Part shown: positions 8,041 through 15,376 of the stretch, piece by piece
How the letters are laid out: each line of letters begins with the position of its first letter
Position numbering within the stretch: the stretch's first letter is position 1
DNA from: an uncultured Bacilli bacterium
GTDB lineage: Bacteria > Bacillota_I > Bacilli_A > RF39 > UBA660
Assembly (NCBI GenBank): GCA_934096705.1
Contig: CAKOMR010000010.1
Coordinates: 1-46,882, forward strand
Direction: 5' to 3'
DNA length: 46,882 nucleotides
Program-made: the position numbers and the translations under genes
The notes under the pieces: generated by a model
The model's database searches: none
Told to the model about the DNA's origin: nothing
What the model saw: the letters and a program-made list of their open reading frames with translations, nothing else

Positions 8041-9083
8041 TATTTATCACCTAATTCTTCTTGTATTTCATAAAAACCTTTTGCATCTTCAGAAAAGTAT
8101 ACTTTTCCTGTAGTTATATCTGCATAAAAATATTCATAATTTGTATTTGCAGGATTTAACGCTGCATTAATGCTTACAATTGATGGATTACATATTGGGC
8201 CTACAGGAAGTCCAATAAATGAAGTAAGTCTTGTATTATATGGATTGCTTGAATTTAAATCGCCTTGAGTTAATGGCTTTTTAAGTGATTTTTGAACCCC
8301 ATAATAAGCTGTTACATCCATTCCTAAACTCATATTATTATCAAGTCTTTTATAAATAACTTGGCTTACTTTTGCTCTATCATCAGTAGTTACTGCTTCT
8401 TGCTCTATTATCGAAGCCATAGTTAATATTTCATGAACAGAATACTTAGCACCAGATAAATTACTTATGGTAGAAAGTTTTAAATTTAAATTATTTAAAA
8501 CTACATTAATTATATTTTCAAAACTAGTATTTTCATAAAATTCATATGTATCAGGATAAAAATATCCTTCCAAAGAATAGTATATATCTTTATTTTTAAT
8601 TTCACTTGTTAAAAAATCATATTTGTTTATAAGTTCATCTAAAAACTTTTCATCTTTTAACTTTTTAACCATATCATCATATTCAATTCCAAAATTAACT
8701 TCAATTTGTTTTAAATAATCTGTAATTCTTCTTCCTTCGACAAAAGTAATTTTTTTTGTAGCAACTATTTCATCAATTTTACCATCATTAATATTTTTGA
8801 TTATTTGCTTTGTATCCATTGACTTATCAAGTGTATATGTTCCTGCTTGTAAATTAAGTTTCGGATTTAAAAATACATATGCTAAAGCCGATACTTTACT
8901 ACGAATTAAACCAGCGCTTTTTAAATTACTAACAATTTTTACTTTATTTTCACCAGCTCTTACATTAAATTTTACTTGCACTCTTTCCTTGCTTACACTT
9001 CTAAGTCCTAAAAATAAATATAAACCTGCGCATACAATAACAATAACTATACTACTTATAATAGTTAACTCTTTTTTCATCAC
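8040..9083 (-). CDS. mltG: Endolytic murein transglycosylase MltG (YceG-like)
   Basis: 347 residues. One N-terminal membrane helix ('ELTIISSIVIVIVCAGLYLFLG') leads to a LysM-like part ('VRAGENKVKIVSNLKSAGLI') and the YceG catalytic domain. The catalytic Glu is in 'ILTMASIIEQEA'; 'VIYKRLDNNMSLGMDVTAYYG' and 'NPYNTRLTSFIGLPVGPICNP' are further signatures. It cleaves nascent peptidoglycan strands at the membrane and sets glycan length. It overlaps its neighbours by one base on each side, as in the Bacillus yrrL context. Confidence 0.95.
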   Translation of the reverse strand: MMKKELTIISSIVIVIVCAGLYLFLGLRSVSKERVQVKFNVRAGENKVKIVSNLKSAGLIRSKVSALAYVFLNPKLNLQAGTYTLDKSMDTKQIIKNINDGKIDEIVATKKITFVEGRRITDYLKQIEVNFGIEYDDMVKKLKDEKFLDELINKYDFLTSEIKNKDIYYSLEGYFYPDTYEFYENTSFENIINVVLNNLNLKLSTISNLSGAKYSVHEILTMASIIEQEAVTTDDRAKVSQVIYKRLDNNMSLGMDVTAYYGVQKSLKKPLTQGDLNSSNPYNTRLTSFIGLPVGPICNPSIVSINAALNPANTNYEYFYADITTGKVYFSEDAKGFYEIQEELGDK

Positions 9084-9322
9084 TAATCACCTTTTTCAAT
9101 CTTTTCCAATAATTTATTAGCAAGATTCAAATCTTCTTCACTAACATCGCATGATAAGATATCACCATTTTTTTTGCCAATAAAAGCGTACAAAATATCT
9201 TCGTCAGTAATCATATCATCTGTATAAACTAAAAATTCTTCATCATCTGAATTTGTAAAAGAAAAAAGCAAAGAATAGTTTTCTTCCTTCTTTCCACTTA
9301 TTAAAGTTAATTTAGTTTTCAT
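9083..9322 (-). CDS. DUF1292 protein (YrzB-like)
   Basis: 79 residues, acidic, with the DUF1292 pattern of alternating strands ('YSLLFSFTNSDDEEFLVYTDD', then 'GDILSCDVSEEDLNLANKLLEKI'). The function of the family is unknown. It sits between ruvX and mltG exactly as yrzB does in Bacillus. It overlaps the ruvX stop by eleven bases. Confidence 0.85.
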   Translation of the reverse strand: MKTKLTLISGKKEENYSLLFSFTNSDDEEFLVYTDDMITDEDILYAFIGKKNGDILSCDVSEEDLNLANKLLEKIEKGD

Positions 9323-9734
9323 TTATACTCCTTAAATAGTCCTCTAAAATTATTACTGCAGCTTGCATATCTATATAATTTTTACTATTTTTAGCACTTA
9401 TTTCATTTGCAAGAAGTATTTTTTGTGCCGCTACGGAAGTTAATCTTTCGTCCTCCATAAAAACATTTTTATTAAGCTTATCTAATAACTTACAAAAACT
9501 AAAAGTTCTTTCCGAAGCAAACCCTAAACTACCATCCATATTTTTAGGAAGGCCAATTACGATATCAGTAATATCCTCTTTTTCAACAATCTCCTTAACT
9601 TTTTCAAAAGCTGTTTCATAATCTTCATGATTAAATCTTATTAATGTATATGGAAATATAATCGTATTAGATCTATCAGTTATTGAAACCCCCAAAGTTT
9701 TTGTGCCTAAATCAAGTCCTAAATATCTTTTCAT
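9312..9734 (-). CDS. ruvX: Holliday junction resolvase-like / pre-16S rRNA nuclease (YqgF)
   Basis: 140 residues with an RNase H-like fold. 'RYLGLDLGTKTLGVSITD' holds the first catalytic Asp, 'DIVIGLPKNMDGSLG' the middle motif, and 'FMEDERLTSVAAQKIL' plus 'IDMQAAVIILEDYL' the C-terminal acidic residues. Family members trim the 5' end of 16S rRNA precursor and have been proposed as Holliday-junction resolvases. The order ireB-ruvX-DUF1292 is conserved across Bacillota. Confidence 0.93.
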   Translation of the reverse strand: MKRYLGLDLGTKTLGVSITDRSNTIIFPYTLIRFNHEDYETAFEKVKEIVEKEDITDIVIGLPKNMDGSLGFASERTFSFCKLLDKLNKNVFMEDERLTSVAAQKILLANEISAKNSKNYIDMQAAVIILEDYLRSINEN

Positions 9735-9979
9735 CTTCCTAAATACCCATTTATAATTGCCATTAATACTTCTTCTCTAGAAAACCTTAATATTTTCTTT
9801 CTAGCATCTTTATAATTTGTAATATATGATGCATCACCTGAAAGAAGATAACCAATTAATTGGCTCGTAGGATTATATCCTTTTTCTTCGAGTGCCTTTA
9901 CTACTTCATTAATATTTATCATAATCAACTCCTGTCTTAAAACTTTAAGATCAAAGATTGAAGTTTTATCATAATTCAA
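9731..9979 (-). CDS. ireB: IreB family regulatory phosphoprotein (UPF0297)
   Basis: About 82 residues. The core 'LEEKGYNPTSQLIGYLLSGDASYI' with 'YKDARKKILRFSREEVLMAIINGYL' is diagnostic of UPF0297. Near the start 'YDKTSIF' corresponds to the region holding the Thr phosphorylated by the IreK/PrkC kinase. The frame is open from a GTG at 9988, but GAGGAG lies right against that GTG and sits well before the TTG at 9979, which I take as the start. First gene of the seven-gene operon. In Enterococcus IreB tunes cell-wall stress and cephalosporin resistance; a similar role is inferred. Confidence 0.9.
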   Translation of the reverse strand: MNYDKTSIFDLKVLRQELIMININEVVKALEEKGYNPTSQLIGYLLSGDASYITNYKDARKKILRFSREEVLMAIINGYLGR

Positions 9980-10005
9980 AAATATCACTCCTCAATTACG
10001 TTATT

Positions 10006-10034
10006 ATTTTATCAAATATATTAATAAACTGCAA
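10006..10034 (-). promoter_or_regulatory. Promoter of the ireB-trhP2 operon
   Basis: Minus strand TTGCAG (10029-10034), 17-base spacer, TAAAAT (10006-10011) with TGA extended -10, about 27 bases before the ireB start. Confidence 0.65.
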
Positions 10035-10049
10035 TAATCTTTCAAGAAT

Positions 10050-10072
10050 AAAAAAACTCAAAAAAATTGAGT
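10050..10072 (-). terminator. Intrinsic terminator after prs
   Basis: ACTCAA (10056-10061) pairs with TTGAGT (10067-10072); seven T follow in the minus direction. Confidence 0.7.
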
Positions 10073-10075
10073 AAT

Positions 10076-11161
10076 TTATTTCTTATTTCTAAGTGTTCTT
10101 ACAACTTCATTAGCACGAATTTTACCATTTAAAAGATTTGAAATACTTCTTCCAGAGGATAACGTATAAATAATCTCACTAATGTTTTCGGAACAATCAA
10201 CTTCACAAAACCAAGGGCTATTTTTTACTTCTTCAGGTAAATATGTAAGATTTGTAGCATAAACTTTTGATATCAAACCACTTTCATAGCTTTCATCAAA
10301 AATATCTTTGCCTTGAGTAAATAAACCGAATGTTGCTGCTAAAGAAATTGATTTAGCTCCTCTTGCTTTCATCATTTTTGCACAGTCTAATATTGAACCA
10401 CCTGAAGCAATCATATCATCGATAATTAATATATTTTTACCCATAACATCTTTACCTAAATATTCATGAGCTACAACCGGATTTTTTCCGTCAATTATAA
10501 CACTAAAGTCTCTACGCTTATGACATATACCCATATCAACGCCAAGAGTATCAGCATAAAATCTAGCTCTATCAACAGCACCTACATCTGGACTTATTAC
10601 TAAATAATCTGAAAAATCACTAATATTTGTCATCATTGCTTCTACGATATTTGCAGTTGGATAAAAATTATCAAATGAAGAACAAGGAATTGCATTTTGA
10701 ATATTTGGATCATGAGCATCAAATGTGATTATTTCTGTAACCCCTAAACGTTCAAGCTCTTGAAGTGCCATAGCGCAATCTAAAGATTCTCTTCCCTTTC
10801 TACGATGCTGTCTTGACTCATATAAAAGTGGCATAATAACATTAATACTATTTGCATGACCCATAGTGGCACAAATAAAACGCTTTAAATCTTGAAAGTG
10901 TTCATCAGGTCCAAGATAGGAAGTTTTTCCATACATATCATAAGATAAGCTATGATTTCCTACATCGCATAAAATATATACATCATCATTACGTATTGAT
11001 TCTTTTATAACAGTTTTAGCTTCACCATTATTAAATCTAACTTGCTCAGTTTCTACAATAAAACTTTTATCAGTATTAAATGCGTGTTTTAAATATTCAT
11101 CCACCCTTTCCCCTAGTGCCTTGGCATTGTTCATCACGATAAGCTTTAAATCTTTTTCCAT
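10076..11161 (-). CDS. prs: Ribose-phosphate pyrophosphokinase, long divergent type
   Basis: About 361 residues, longer than the usual 310-320. It makes PRPP from ribose 5-phosphate and ATP for purine, pyrimidine, NAD, His and Trp synthesis. Motifs seen: ATP-side flexible loop 'YESRQHRRKGRESLDCAMAL', 'ITFDAHDP', 'VISPDVGAVDRARFYA' and the PRPP-binding loop 'ILIIDDMIASGGSILDCA'. The first in-frame ATG (11173) overlaps the GGGAGG ribosome site, so the ATG at 11161 is the real start. There is no room for a promoter between the upstream hairpin and this gene. Transcription must read through that hairpin or begin inside the pilin gene. Confidence 0.9.
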   Translation of the reverse strand: MEKDLKLIVMNNAKALGERVDEYLKHAFNTDKSFIVETEQVRFNNGEAKTVIKESIRNDDVYILCDVGNHSLSYDMYGKTSYLGPDEHFQDLKRFICATMGHANSINVIMPLLYESRQHRRKGRESLDCAMALQELERLGVTEIITFDAHDPNIQNAIPCSSFDNFYPTANIVEAMMTNISDFSDYLVISPDVGAVDRARFYADTLGVDMGICHKRRDFSVIIDGKNPVVAHEYLGKDVMGKNILIIDDMIASGGSILDCAKMMKARGAKSISLAATFGLFTQGKDIFDESYESGLISKVYATNLTYLPEEVKNSPWFCEVDCSENISEIIYTLSSGRSISNLLNGKIRANEVVRTLRNKK

Positions 11162-11173
11162 TTTACCTCCCAT

Positions 11174-11204
11174 TAAAAAATAAATTAGTTAAACTAATTT
11201 ATTT
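11174..11204 (-). terminator. Terminator/attenuator hairpin between pilin gene and prs
   Basis: AAATAAATTAGTT (11178-11190) and AACTAATTTATTT (11192-11204) are perfect inverted repeats overlapping the pilin stop. A T-run follows in the minus direction. Since prs begins only about 13 bases later, the hairpin probably terminates partially. Confidence 0.65.
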
Positions 11205-11384
11205 ACATACAGCTTCTCCAGGTTTAGATCCTTGAACATATTCCTGACCAAGCATTCCACAACTCGTTTTAGTAATGCTATCTTTTAAATAACCACCAAA
11301 ATAATTAACTAATGCTATCGCAAGAACACTTACAAGAGCAATAATTAATATATATTCCACTAATGCTTGACCTTTTTTATTCAT
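11199..11384 (-). CDS. Flp-type small pilin
   Basis: 61 residues beginning MNKKGQALVEYILIIALV: a prepilin leader with Gly before the cleavage point, then QALVEY as in Flp/Tad pilins with Glu at +5 of the mature chain, and a single long hydrophobic helix. The short tail has two Cys (in 'TSCGMLG' and 'EAVCK') that could close a loop. The ATG at 11384 has GATGAGG seven bases upstream; an earlier ATG at 11402 would overlap the -10. It lies directly after the F1-like gamma gene but appears to have its own promoter, so membership of the ATPase operon is uncertain. No prepilin peptidase or Tad ATPase is in this window. Confidence 0.75.
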   Translation of the reverse strand: MNKKGQALVEYILIIALVSVLAIALVNYFGGYLKDSITKTSCGMLGQEYVQGSKPGEAVCK

Positions 11385-11400
11385 AATAAACCTCATCCTC

Positions 11401-11430
11401 ATTTTACCTTATAATATACCTTGTTGTCAA
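11401..11430 (-). promoter_or_regulatory. Possible promoter for the Flp-like pilin
   Basis: Minus strand TTGACA (11425-11430) overlapping the gamma stop codon, 18-base spacer, TAAAAT (11401-11406). The ATG at 11384 follows closely. Confidence 0.4.
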
Positions 11431-12218
11431 TTTTCTTCTTCAACATTATTGAAAATAACTTTTTTACTATTTTCAATATTCTTTTTAAGACTTTTTTCAC
11501 GCATTTTTCTAAGTTCTTTAAGTCTTTCTTCAAACTCAAGTTCATTTAATTTCTTCAGTGCAGAAGATGTCATTGTATTTCTAATAACATTTTCTGATGC
11601 CCATGAGAAAATTTCACAAATTTCAAGTTCATAACAAACATAATATACTATTAAATTATTAATAAAACTCGTTATATCAGTTTCAATTAAAAAATCAACA
11701 TTTTCTTTATATTTCTCATCATATAAAACTGGAAATACCTGTAGTGAAGTAAATTCACTTTTAGAAAAGTTATAATAATGATTATAATAAATAACTATTT
11801 TACTATAACTTCTTTCATTAACTGCTTTTGTAAGTAAATCTTTAAGCATGCCAATTTCACGATAAAAATCATCTTTAGCTACTTTAGCAACTACTTTATC
11901 GTCATTATAGGCTATTTTACGCCCAATTATAATTTTATAGTCATCCTTTGTTTCTTTAATTTTTTGAGAAACAACTTGATTGTATGAAGAACAAAAACCA
12001 TAGTCAGATGCAATGTACACATTTAACACTGGTTTTGTAGGATCTGGAGTTATCGAATTTTTATCAAGTACAATATTATCATTATACATAATCGAAGAAA
12101 TAATCCTAGTTAAAACCGAACTTGTCATGCCAAATTCTTCTACTTTACTTTTCGCAGAATTTATTCTAACTAAAGAAAACAAATTCATAACTTGAACAAT
12201 AGGTTTAATATTCTTCAT
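11427..12218 (-). CDS. F1-like ATPase gamma subunit
   Basis: 263 residues, slightly shorter than usual gamma (about 285). The N-terminal helix ('IVQVMNLFSLVRINSAKSKV') matches the gamma coiled-coil that enters the alpha/beta ring. 'VYIASDYGFCSSYNQVV' corresponds to the family's 'TSDRGLCGAFN'. The C-terminal helix contains 'ENVIRNTMTSSALKKLNELEFEE', followed by an unusually basic then acidic tail. Gamma is the central rotor shaft of F1. It has AGGAGG before the ATG and lies ten bases after the 112-residue gene, at the end of the ATPase operon and not between alpha and beta as in ordinary atp operons. Confidence 0.85.
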   Translation of the reverse strand: MKNIKPIVQVMNLFSLVRINSAKSKVEEFGMTSSVLTRIISSIMYNDNIVLDKNSITPDPTKPVLNVYIASDYGFCSSYNQVVSQKIKETKDDYKIIIGRKIAYNDDKVVAKVAKDDFYREIGMLKDLLTKAVNERSYSKIVIYYNHYYNFSKSEFTSLQVFPVLYDEKYKENVDFLIETDITSFINNLIVYYVCYELEICEIFSWASENVIRNTMTSSALKKLNELEFEERLKELRKMREKSLKKNIENSKKVIFNNVEEEN

Positions 12219-12228
12219 TTAAATCCTC

Positions 12229-12567
12229 CTACATACTTGTGACTATTCTCGTTTTATAAAATTCATCCAAATATTTTAAATAATCAGCAATTGATTCTCC
12301 ATCTTTAATTTTTCTTGGTTTGTCAACAATATCCTTAGTTTCAATTAACATATTAGTTATATCACTAATCATTTTCTTACTTTCAATTGATATTAATGAA
12401 CCACCATTATCTTTGCTAAATTGAAATATCTTTTTTTCACCGTCATCTTCATTATCGGTAACTTTCATAGCATATGCACAAATGATGCCTTTATAATCTA
12501 ATAGTTTTAATACAATATAATCTTCATCTTTTTCATCTTTTAAAGTCTTCCCAATATACTCGTTCAT
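12229..12567 (-). CDS. Unknown small soluble protein in the ATPase operon
   Basis: 112 residues, acidic, no membrane segment. The first half looks like a small beta domain ('EYIGKTLKDEKDEDYIVLKLLDYKGIICAYAM'); the second half is helical ('KMISDITNMLIETKDIV', 'IADYLKYLDEFYKTRIV'). I do not recognise it. It is flanked without gaps by the single-pass protein and gamma, so a cytoplasmic partner of the motor, perhaps of gamma or the stalk, is the simplest reading. Confidence 0.6.
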   Translation of the reverse strand: MNEYIGKTLKDEKDEDYIVLKLLDYKGIICAYAMKVTDNEDDGEKKIFQFSKDNGGSLISIESKKMISDITNMLIETKDIVDKPRKIKDGESIADYLKYLDEFYKTRIVTSM

Positions 12568-13290
12568 TTAATCCTCCTTTAGTAAACCTAAACCGTCTAA
12601 ATTTCTTTTAAGTAAACCAACATTACCATTTACAACAGAAACATCATTTAATAAATCAATCATATAATTATCTATTTGAAGTGTGGCTCCAATAATATTA
12701 GTATCTTCATAATATACTTTATCTTCAGAGTAATTATAATACATAATATAATTTTGATTTATTTCAACGTAACTAAACTTTCCTAATTTAACGACTTTTC
12801 CATTATACTTAAGCTCTGAGGCAACAGGAACAAAATATAAATCTTCGTTATCATAAACAATAAAATTGCTTTTTATATAATCTTTACCATTTGAATTAAT
12901 ATTTAATGCAAGAGATGATGCTGAAACAGTACTATATTTGGGTAATTTATAACTCAAATTATTTTTATTATAGAAAATAACTACCATATTTTTAGGAAAA
13001 ATTACTTTTTCAAACGCATCATAATACACAATATAATCTTCATCTATGTTTTTAGCATCTTTCTGAATATCAATAATTTTATTATCTTGATAACTTATCA
13101 AAGCATCATAAGTATCTTTTTTATTTAAAATATATTGATATACTTTTTCATTTTTTACCTCAAGATCAATTCTATTTTTATTTTGAATTAACCTAATTAT
13201 CATTATGCTTGCTACAACTATAATTGCAAAACCAAGAACAATAGAAATAATTACATAATTTTTTTTAATAAATTTACTTATCTTTTCCAT
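12568..13290 (-). CDS. Single-pass extracytoplasmic protein in the ATPase operon
   Basis: About 240 residues. A basic N-terminus and one membrane helix ('NYVIISIVLGFAIIVVASIMIIRLI') precede a beta-rich outer domain. Parts of that domain ('KLGKFSYVEINQNYIMYYNYSEDKVYYED...ATLQIDNYMIDLLND') look distantly like the head domain of the 448- and 1972-residue proteins of the same operon; this is weak and needs profile comparison. The ATG at 13290 has AAGGA five bases upstream, while the ATG at 13296 has none. It overlaps the five-helix protein gene by 17 bases. Confidence 0.65.
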   Translation of the reverse strand: MEKISKFIKKNYVIISIVLGFAIIVVASIMIIRLIQNKNRIDLEVKNEKVYQYILNKKDTYDALISYQDNKIIDIQKDAKNIDEDYIVYYDAFEKVIFPKNMVVIFYNKNNLSYKLPKYSTVSASSLALNINSNGKDYIKSNFIVYDNEDLYFVPVASELKYNGKVVKLGKFSYVEINQNYIMYYNYSEDKVYYEDTNIIGATLQIDNYMIDLLNDVSVVNGNVGLLKRNLDGLGLLKED

Positions 13291-13777
13291 AAGCATCCTT
13301 TCTAATATCTTTTATAAATTTTAAATGAGTAAAAATATAAAAGAATAGTCCAAATAAATTAATTACTATCTGCAAAAATAAATATATATTATTATCAATA
13401 TTATCTAATTTTAAAGTATTAATTAAATTTGCCAAAAATATTAAAGCTATATTTATAAAGTTAATTAATAAATTAATTATAAGTTTTTTTGGTTTAACTA
13501 TCAAACTAAATGCTACCATTATTATAAGTGTACTTAAAAGAGTAATTGGTAAATTAAGTTTAATTTTAAAAATTAATACATAACTTAAGAAAACAAAATT
13601 CATAGTAATTAAACTTAGAGCGTAAATCTCATTTGTTTTCATGTTCATTAATAAACCATATAAATAATAATTACTTCCCTTTTTATTCTTTATTACTAAA
13701 GTTAAAGCAAATATGAATACAATAAATAAAGCAAATATTACTAATAAAAATAAATATTTTTGTAAAAGTTCTTTCAT
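13274..13777 (-). CDS. Five-helix membrane protein in the ATPase operon
   Basis: 167 residues with hydrophobic segments at about 8-29, 51-70, 75-94, 99-121 and 131-150. I recognise no family. It is the only multi-pass protein of the operon and so the only candidate to sit where the a subunit would. However, it has no Arg inside any helix, whereas the a subunit needs one for ion transport, and its length is well below that of subunit a. It overlaps the epsilon gene by four bases and the following gene by 17. It could be a membrane anchor for the c-like ring or stalk. Confidence 0.65.
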   Translation of the reverse strand: MKELLQKYLFLLVIFALFIVFIFALTLVIKNKKGSNYYLYGLLMNMKTNEIYALSLITMNFVFLSYVLIFKIKLNLPITLLSTLIIMVAFSLIVKPKKLIINLLINFINIALIFLANLINTLKLDNIDNNIYLFLQIVINLFGLFFYIFTHLKFIKDIRKDAYGKDK

Positions 13778-14037
13778 TTTCCTTTTACCTCTTGAATCAT
13801 AAGATTAAAAACATTATTACTATTCATATATGACGCTTTAACATTTTTATAATGTATTTCTTTGCCATTATACATTATATCTATATCACCAGTAACCTCC
13901 CCAATTATTGGTGTATAATCAAGCATAATAAGTAAATTATACTTTTCATCAGTTATTCTTACATATTCAGAATTTTTATAAGTTGTAAGCCCACTTTTAA
14001 GTTCAAAAACATTAACTGTTATTCCATTATTTTCCAT
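13774..14037 (-). CDS. F1-like ATPase epsilon subunit, beta-sandwich only
   Basis: 87 residues, against about 135 in standard epsilon. The sequence aligns with the epsilon N-terminal beta-sandwich ('ITVNVFELKSGLTTYKNSEYVRI' then 'LLIMLDYTPIIGEVTGDIDIMYNG', compare the family's 'GILPGHAPLITAL.PG.v.i'). The C-terminal two-helix domain that inhibits ATP hydrolysis is absent, so the motor may lack that brake. It directly follows beta, as epsilon does in normal atp operons, with an 11-base overlap. Confidence 0.72.
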   Translation of the reverse strand: MENNGITVNVFELKSGLTTYKNSEYVRITDEKYNLLIMLDYTPIIGEVTGDIDIMYNGKEIHYKNVKASYMNSNNVFNLMIQEVKGK

Positions 14038-15376
14038 TGTATTTACCTATATATAAGAAACTTAATTCATCAATATAATCATATTTACCAGTTAAAATAT
14101 TTTCTACGTCATTTAAAATGTCTTCGATATCAACTTTTACTCCTGGCATATTAGTAAATGACTCAGAAGCGAATAAAGGTTGAGAAAAATAGTTTCTTAA
14201 TTTTCTAGTTCTATAAAATACATTTTTATCTTCATCAGAAATCTCGTCAACACCCAAAATTGCAATAACTTCCTCTAGTTCATCATATCTTGTGTAATAA
14301 GCTAAAGTTTGTTTTAACAAATCATAATGTCTTTGTCCAATAATATTAACATCTACAAGTTTTGAAGTACTTTTAAATACGTTAATAGCTGGATACAATC
14401 CTTTTTCACTCATCTTACGATCAAGAGTTATTTGGCCATCCATATATGAAGATATGTTTTGTACAGCTTCATCATTTAAGTCATCTGCCGGAACATATAT
14501 TGTTTGAAATGAAGTAATTGCACCATCTTTAGTAGAAGATGCACGTTCTTCAATTTTACTAATTAATTCGTTCATATTTGCCATATATCCATTTTCAACT
14601 AAAATTTCTTTTAATTCCATAGATATTTCACTTCGAGCTTGAATAAAACGATAAACATTATCTATAAATATAAGTGAGTCTTTTTTCTTAACATCTCTTA
14701 AATATTCTGCAACGGTAAGACCAGTTTCAATAGATTTGCTACGGCATACAGGATTTGATCCCATTTGACCAAATACCAAACAAATCTTATCTAAAAGATT
14801 ATTTTTATCCATTTCTTCAATAAGTTCTTTACCTTCTCTTGAACGTTCTCCAGCACCTATAAATATAGCATTAGCAGATGTAGAATTATATATGTTATGA
14901 ATAAGTTCTCTTATTAAAACGGTTTTACCAACACCAGCACCTCCAATAAGACCTATTTTAAATCCTCTTTGAATTGGAGCAAAAAAGTCAATAATTTTTA
15001 TACCAGTCCATAAGGGTTTAGAATCAAGATCTAAATCTTTTAAACTAATTGTTTTATTTGATGTAATTATCTTTTTTTCTGAAGTAAATGGTCTACCATC
15101 AACAATAGTGCCATACGAATCAAATACACGGCCTATTGCTCTATCAGAGTATTCCATTTCAATACCTTTAGCTTTTCTTATAAGTTTAGTTCCTTTTTTA
15201 AGTCCATGATTGGAATTTAATGTTATACAAGTTGCTTCGATAGAATCAATTATAACTACCTCAAAATCATATTTACCATCTTCAGTAGTTAAAATGTCTC
15301 CTACTTCTAAATCATTTGAGGATAAAATAACTTTAATTGAAACATCTAAAATACTAATTATTTTACCAACTATCAT
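14027..15376 (-). CDS. F1-like ATPase beta subunit, catalytic
   Basis: 449 residues (usual about 465). Walker A GGAGVGKT at 145-152; catalytic Glu177-Arg178 in 'FIGAGERSREGKEL'; Walker B 'SLIFIDNVYRF'; 'QTIYVPADDLNDEA'; and the C-terminal DELSEED-loop equivalent DEISDED, which transmits force to gamma. All residues needed for ATP hydrolysis that I can check are present. It overlaps alpha by one base and epsilon by 11. Pairing with a separate alpha excludes the single-subunit FliI/YscN export ATPases. Confidence 0.93.
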   Translation of the reverse strand: MIVGKIISILDVSIKVILSSNDLEVGDILTTEDGKYDFEVVIIDSIEATCITLNSNHGLKKGTKLIRKAKGIEMEYSDRAIGRVFDSYGTIVDGRPFTSEKKIITSNKTISLKDLDLDSKPLWTGIKIIDFFAPIQRGFKIGLIGGAGVGKTVLIRELIHNIYNSTSANAIFIGAGERSREGKELIEEMDKNNLLDKICLVFGQMGSNPVCRSKSIETGLTVAEYLRDVKKKDSLIFIDNVYRFIQARSEISMELKEILVENGYMANMNELISKIEERASSTKDGAITSFQTIYVPADDLNDEAVQNISSYMDGQITLDRKMSEKGLYPAINVFKSTSKLVDVNIIGQRHYDLLKQTLAYYTRYDELEEVIAILGVDEISDEDKNVFYRTRKLRNYFSQPLFASESFTNMPGVKVDIEDILNDVENILTGKYDYIDELSFLYIGKYNGK

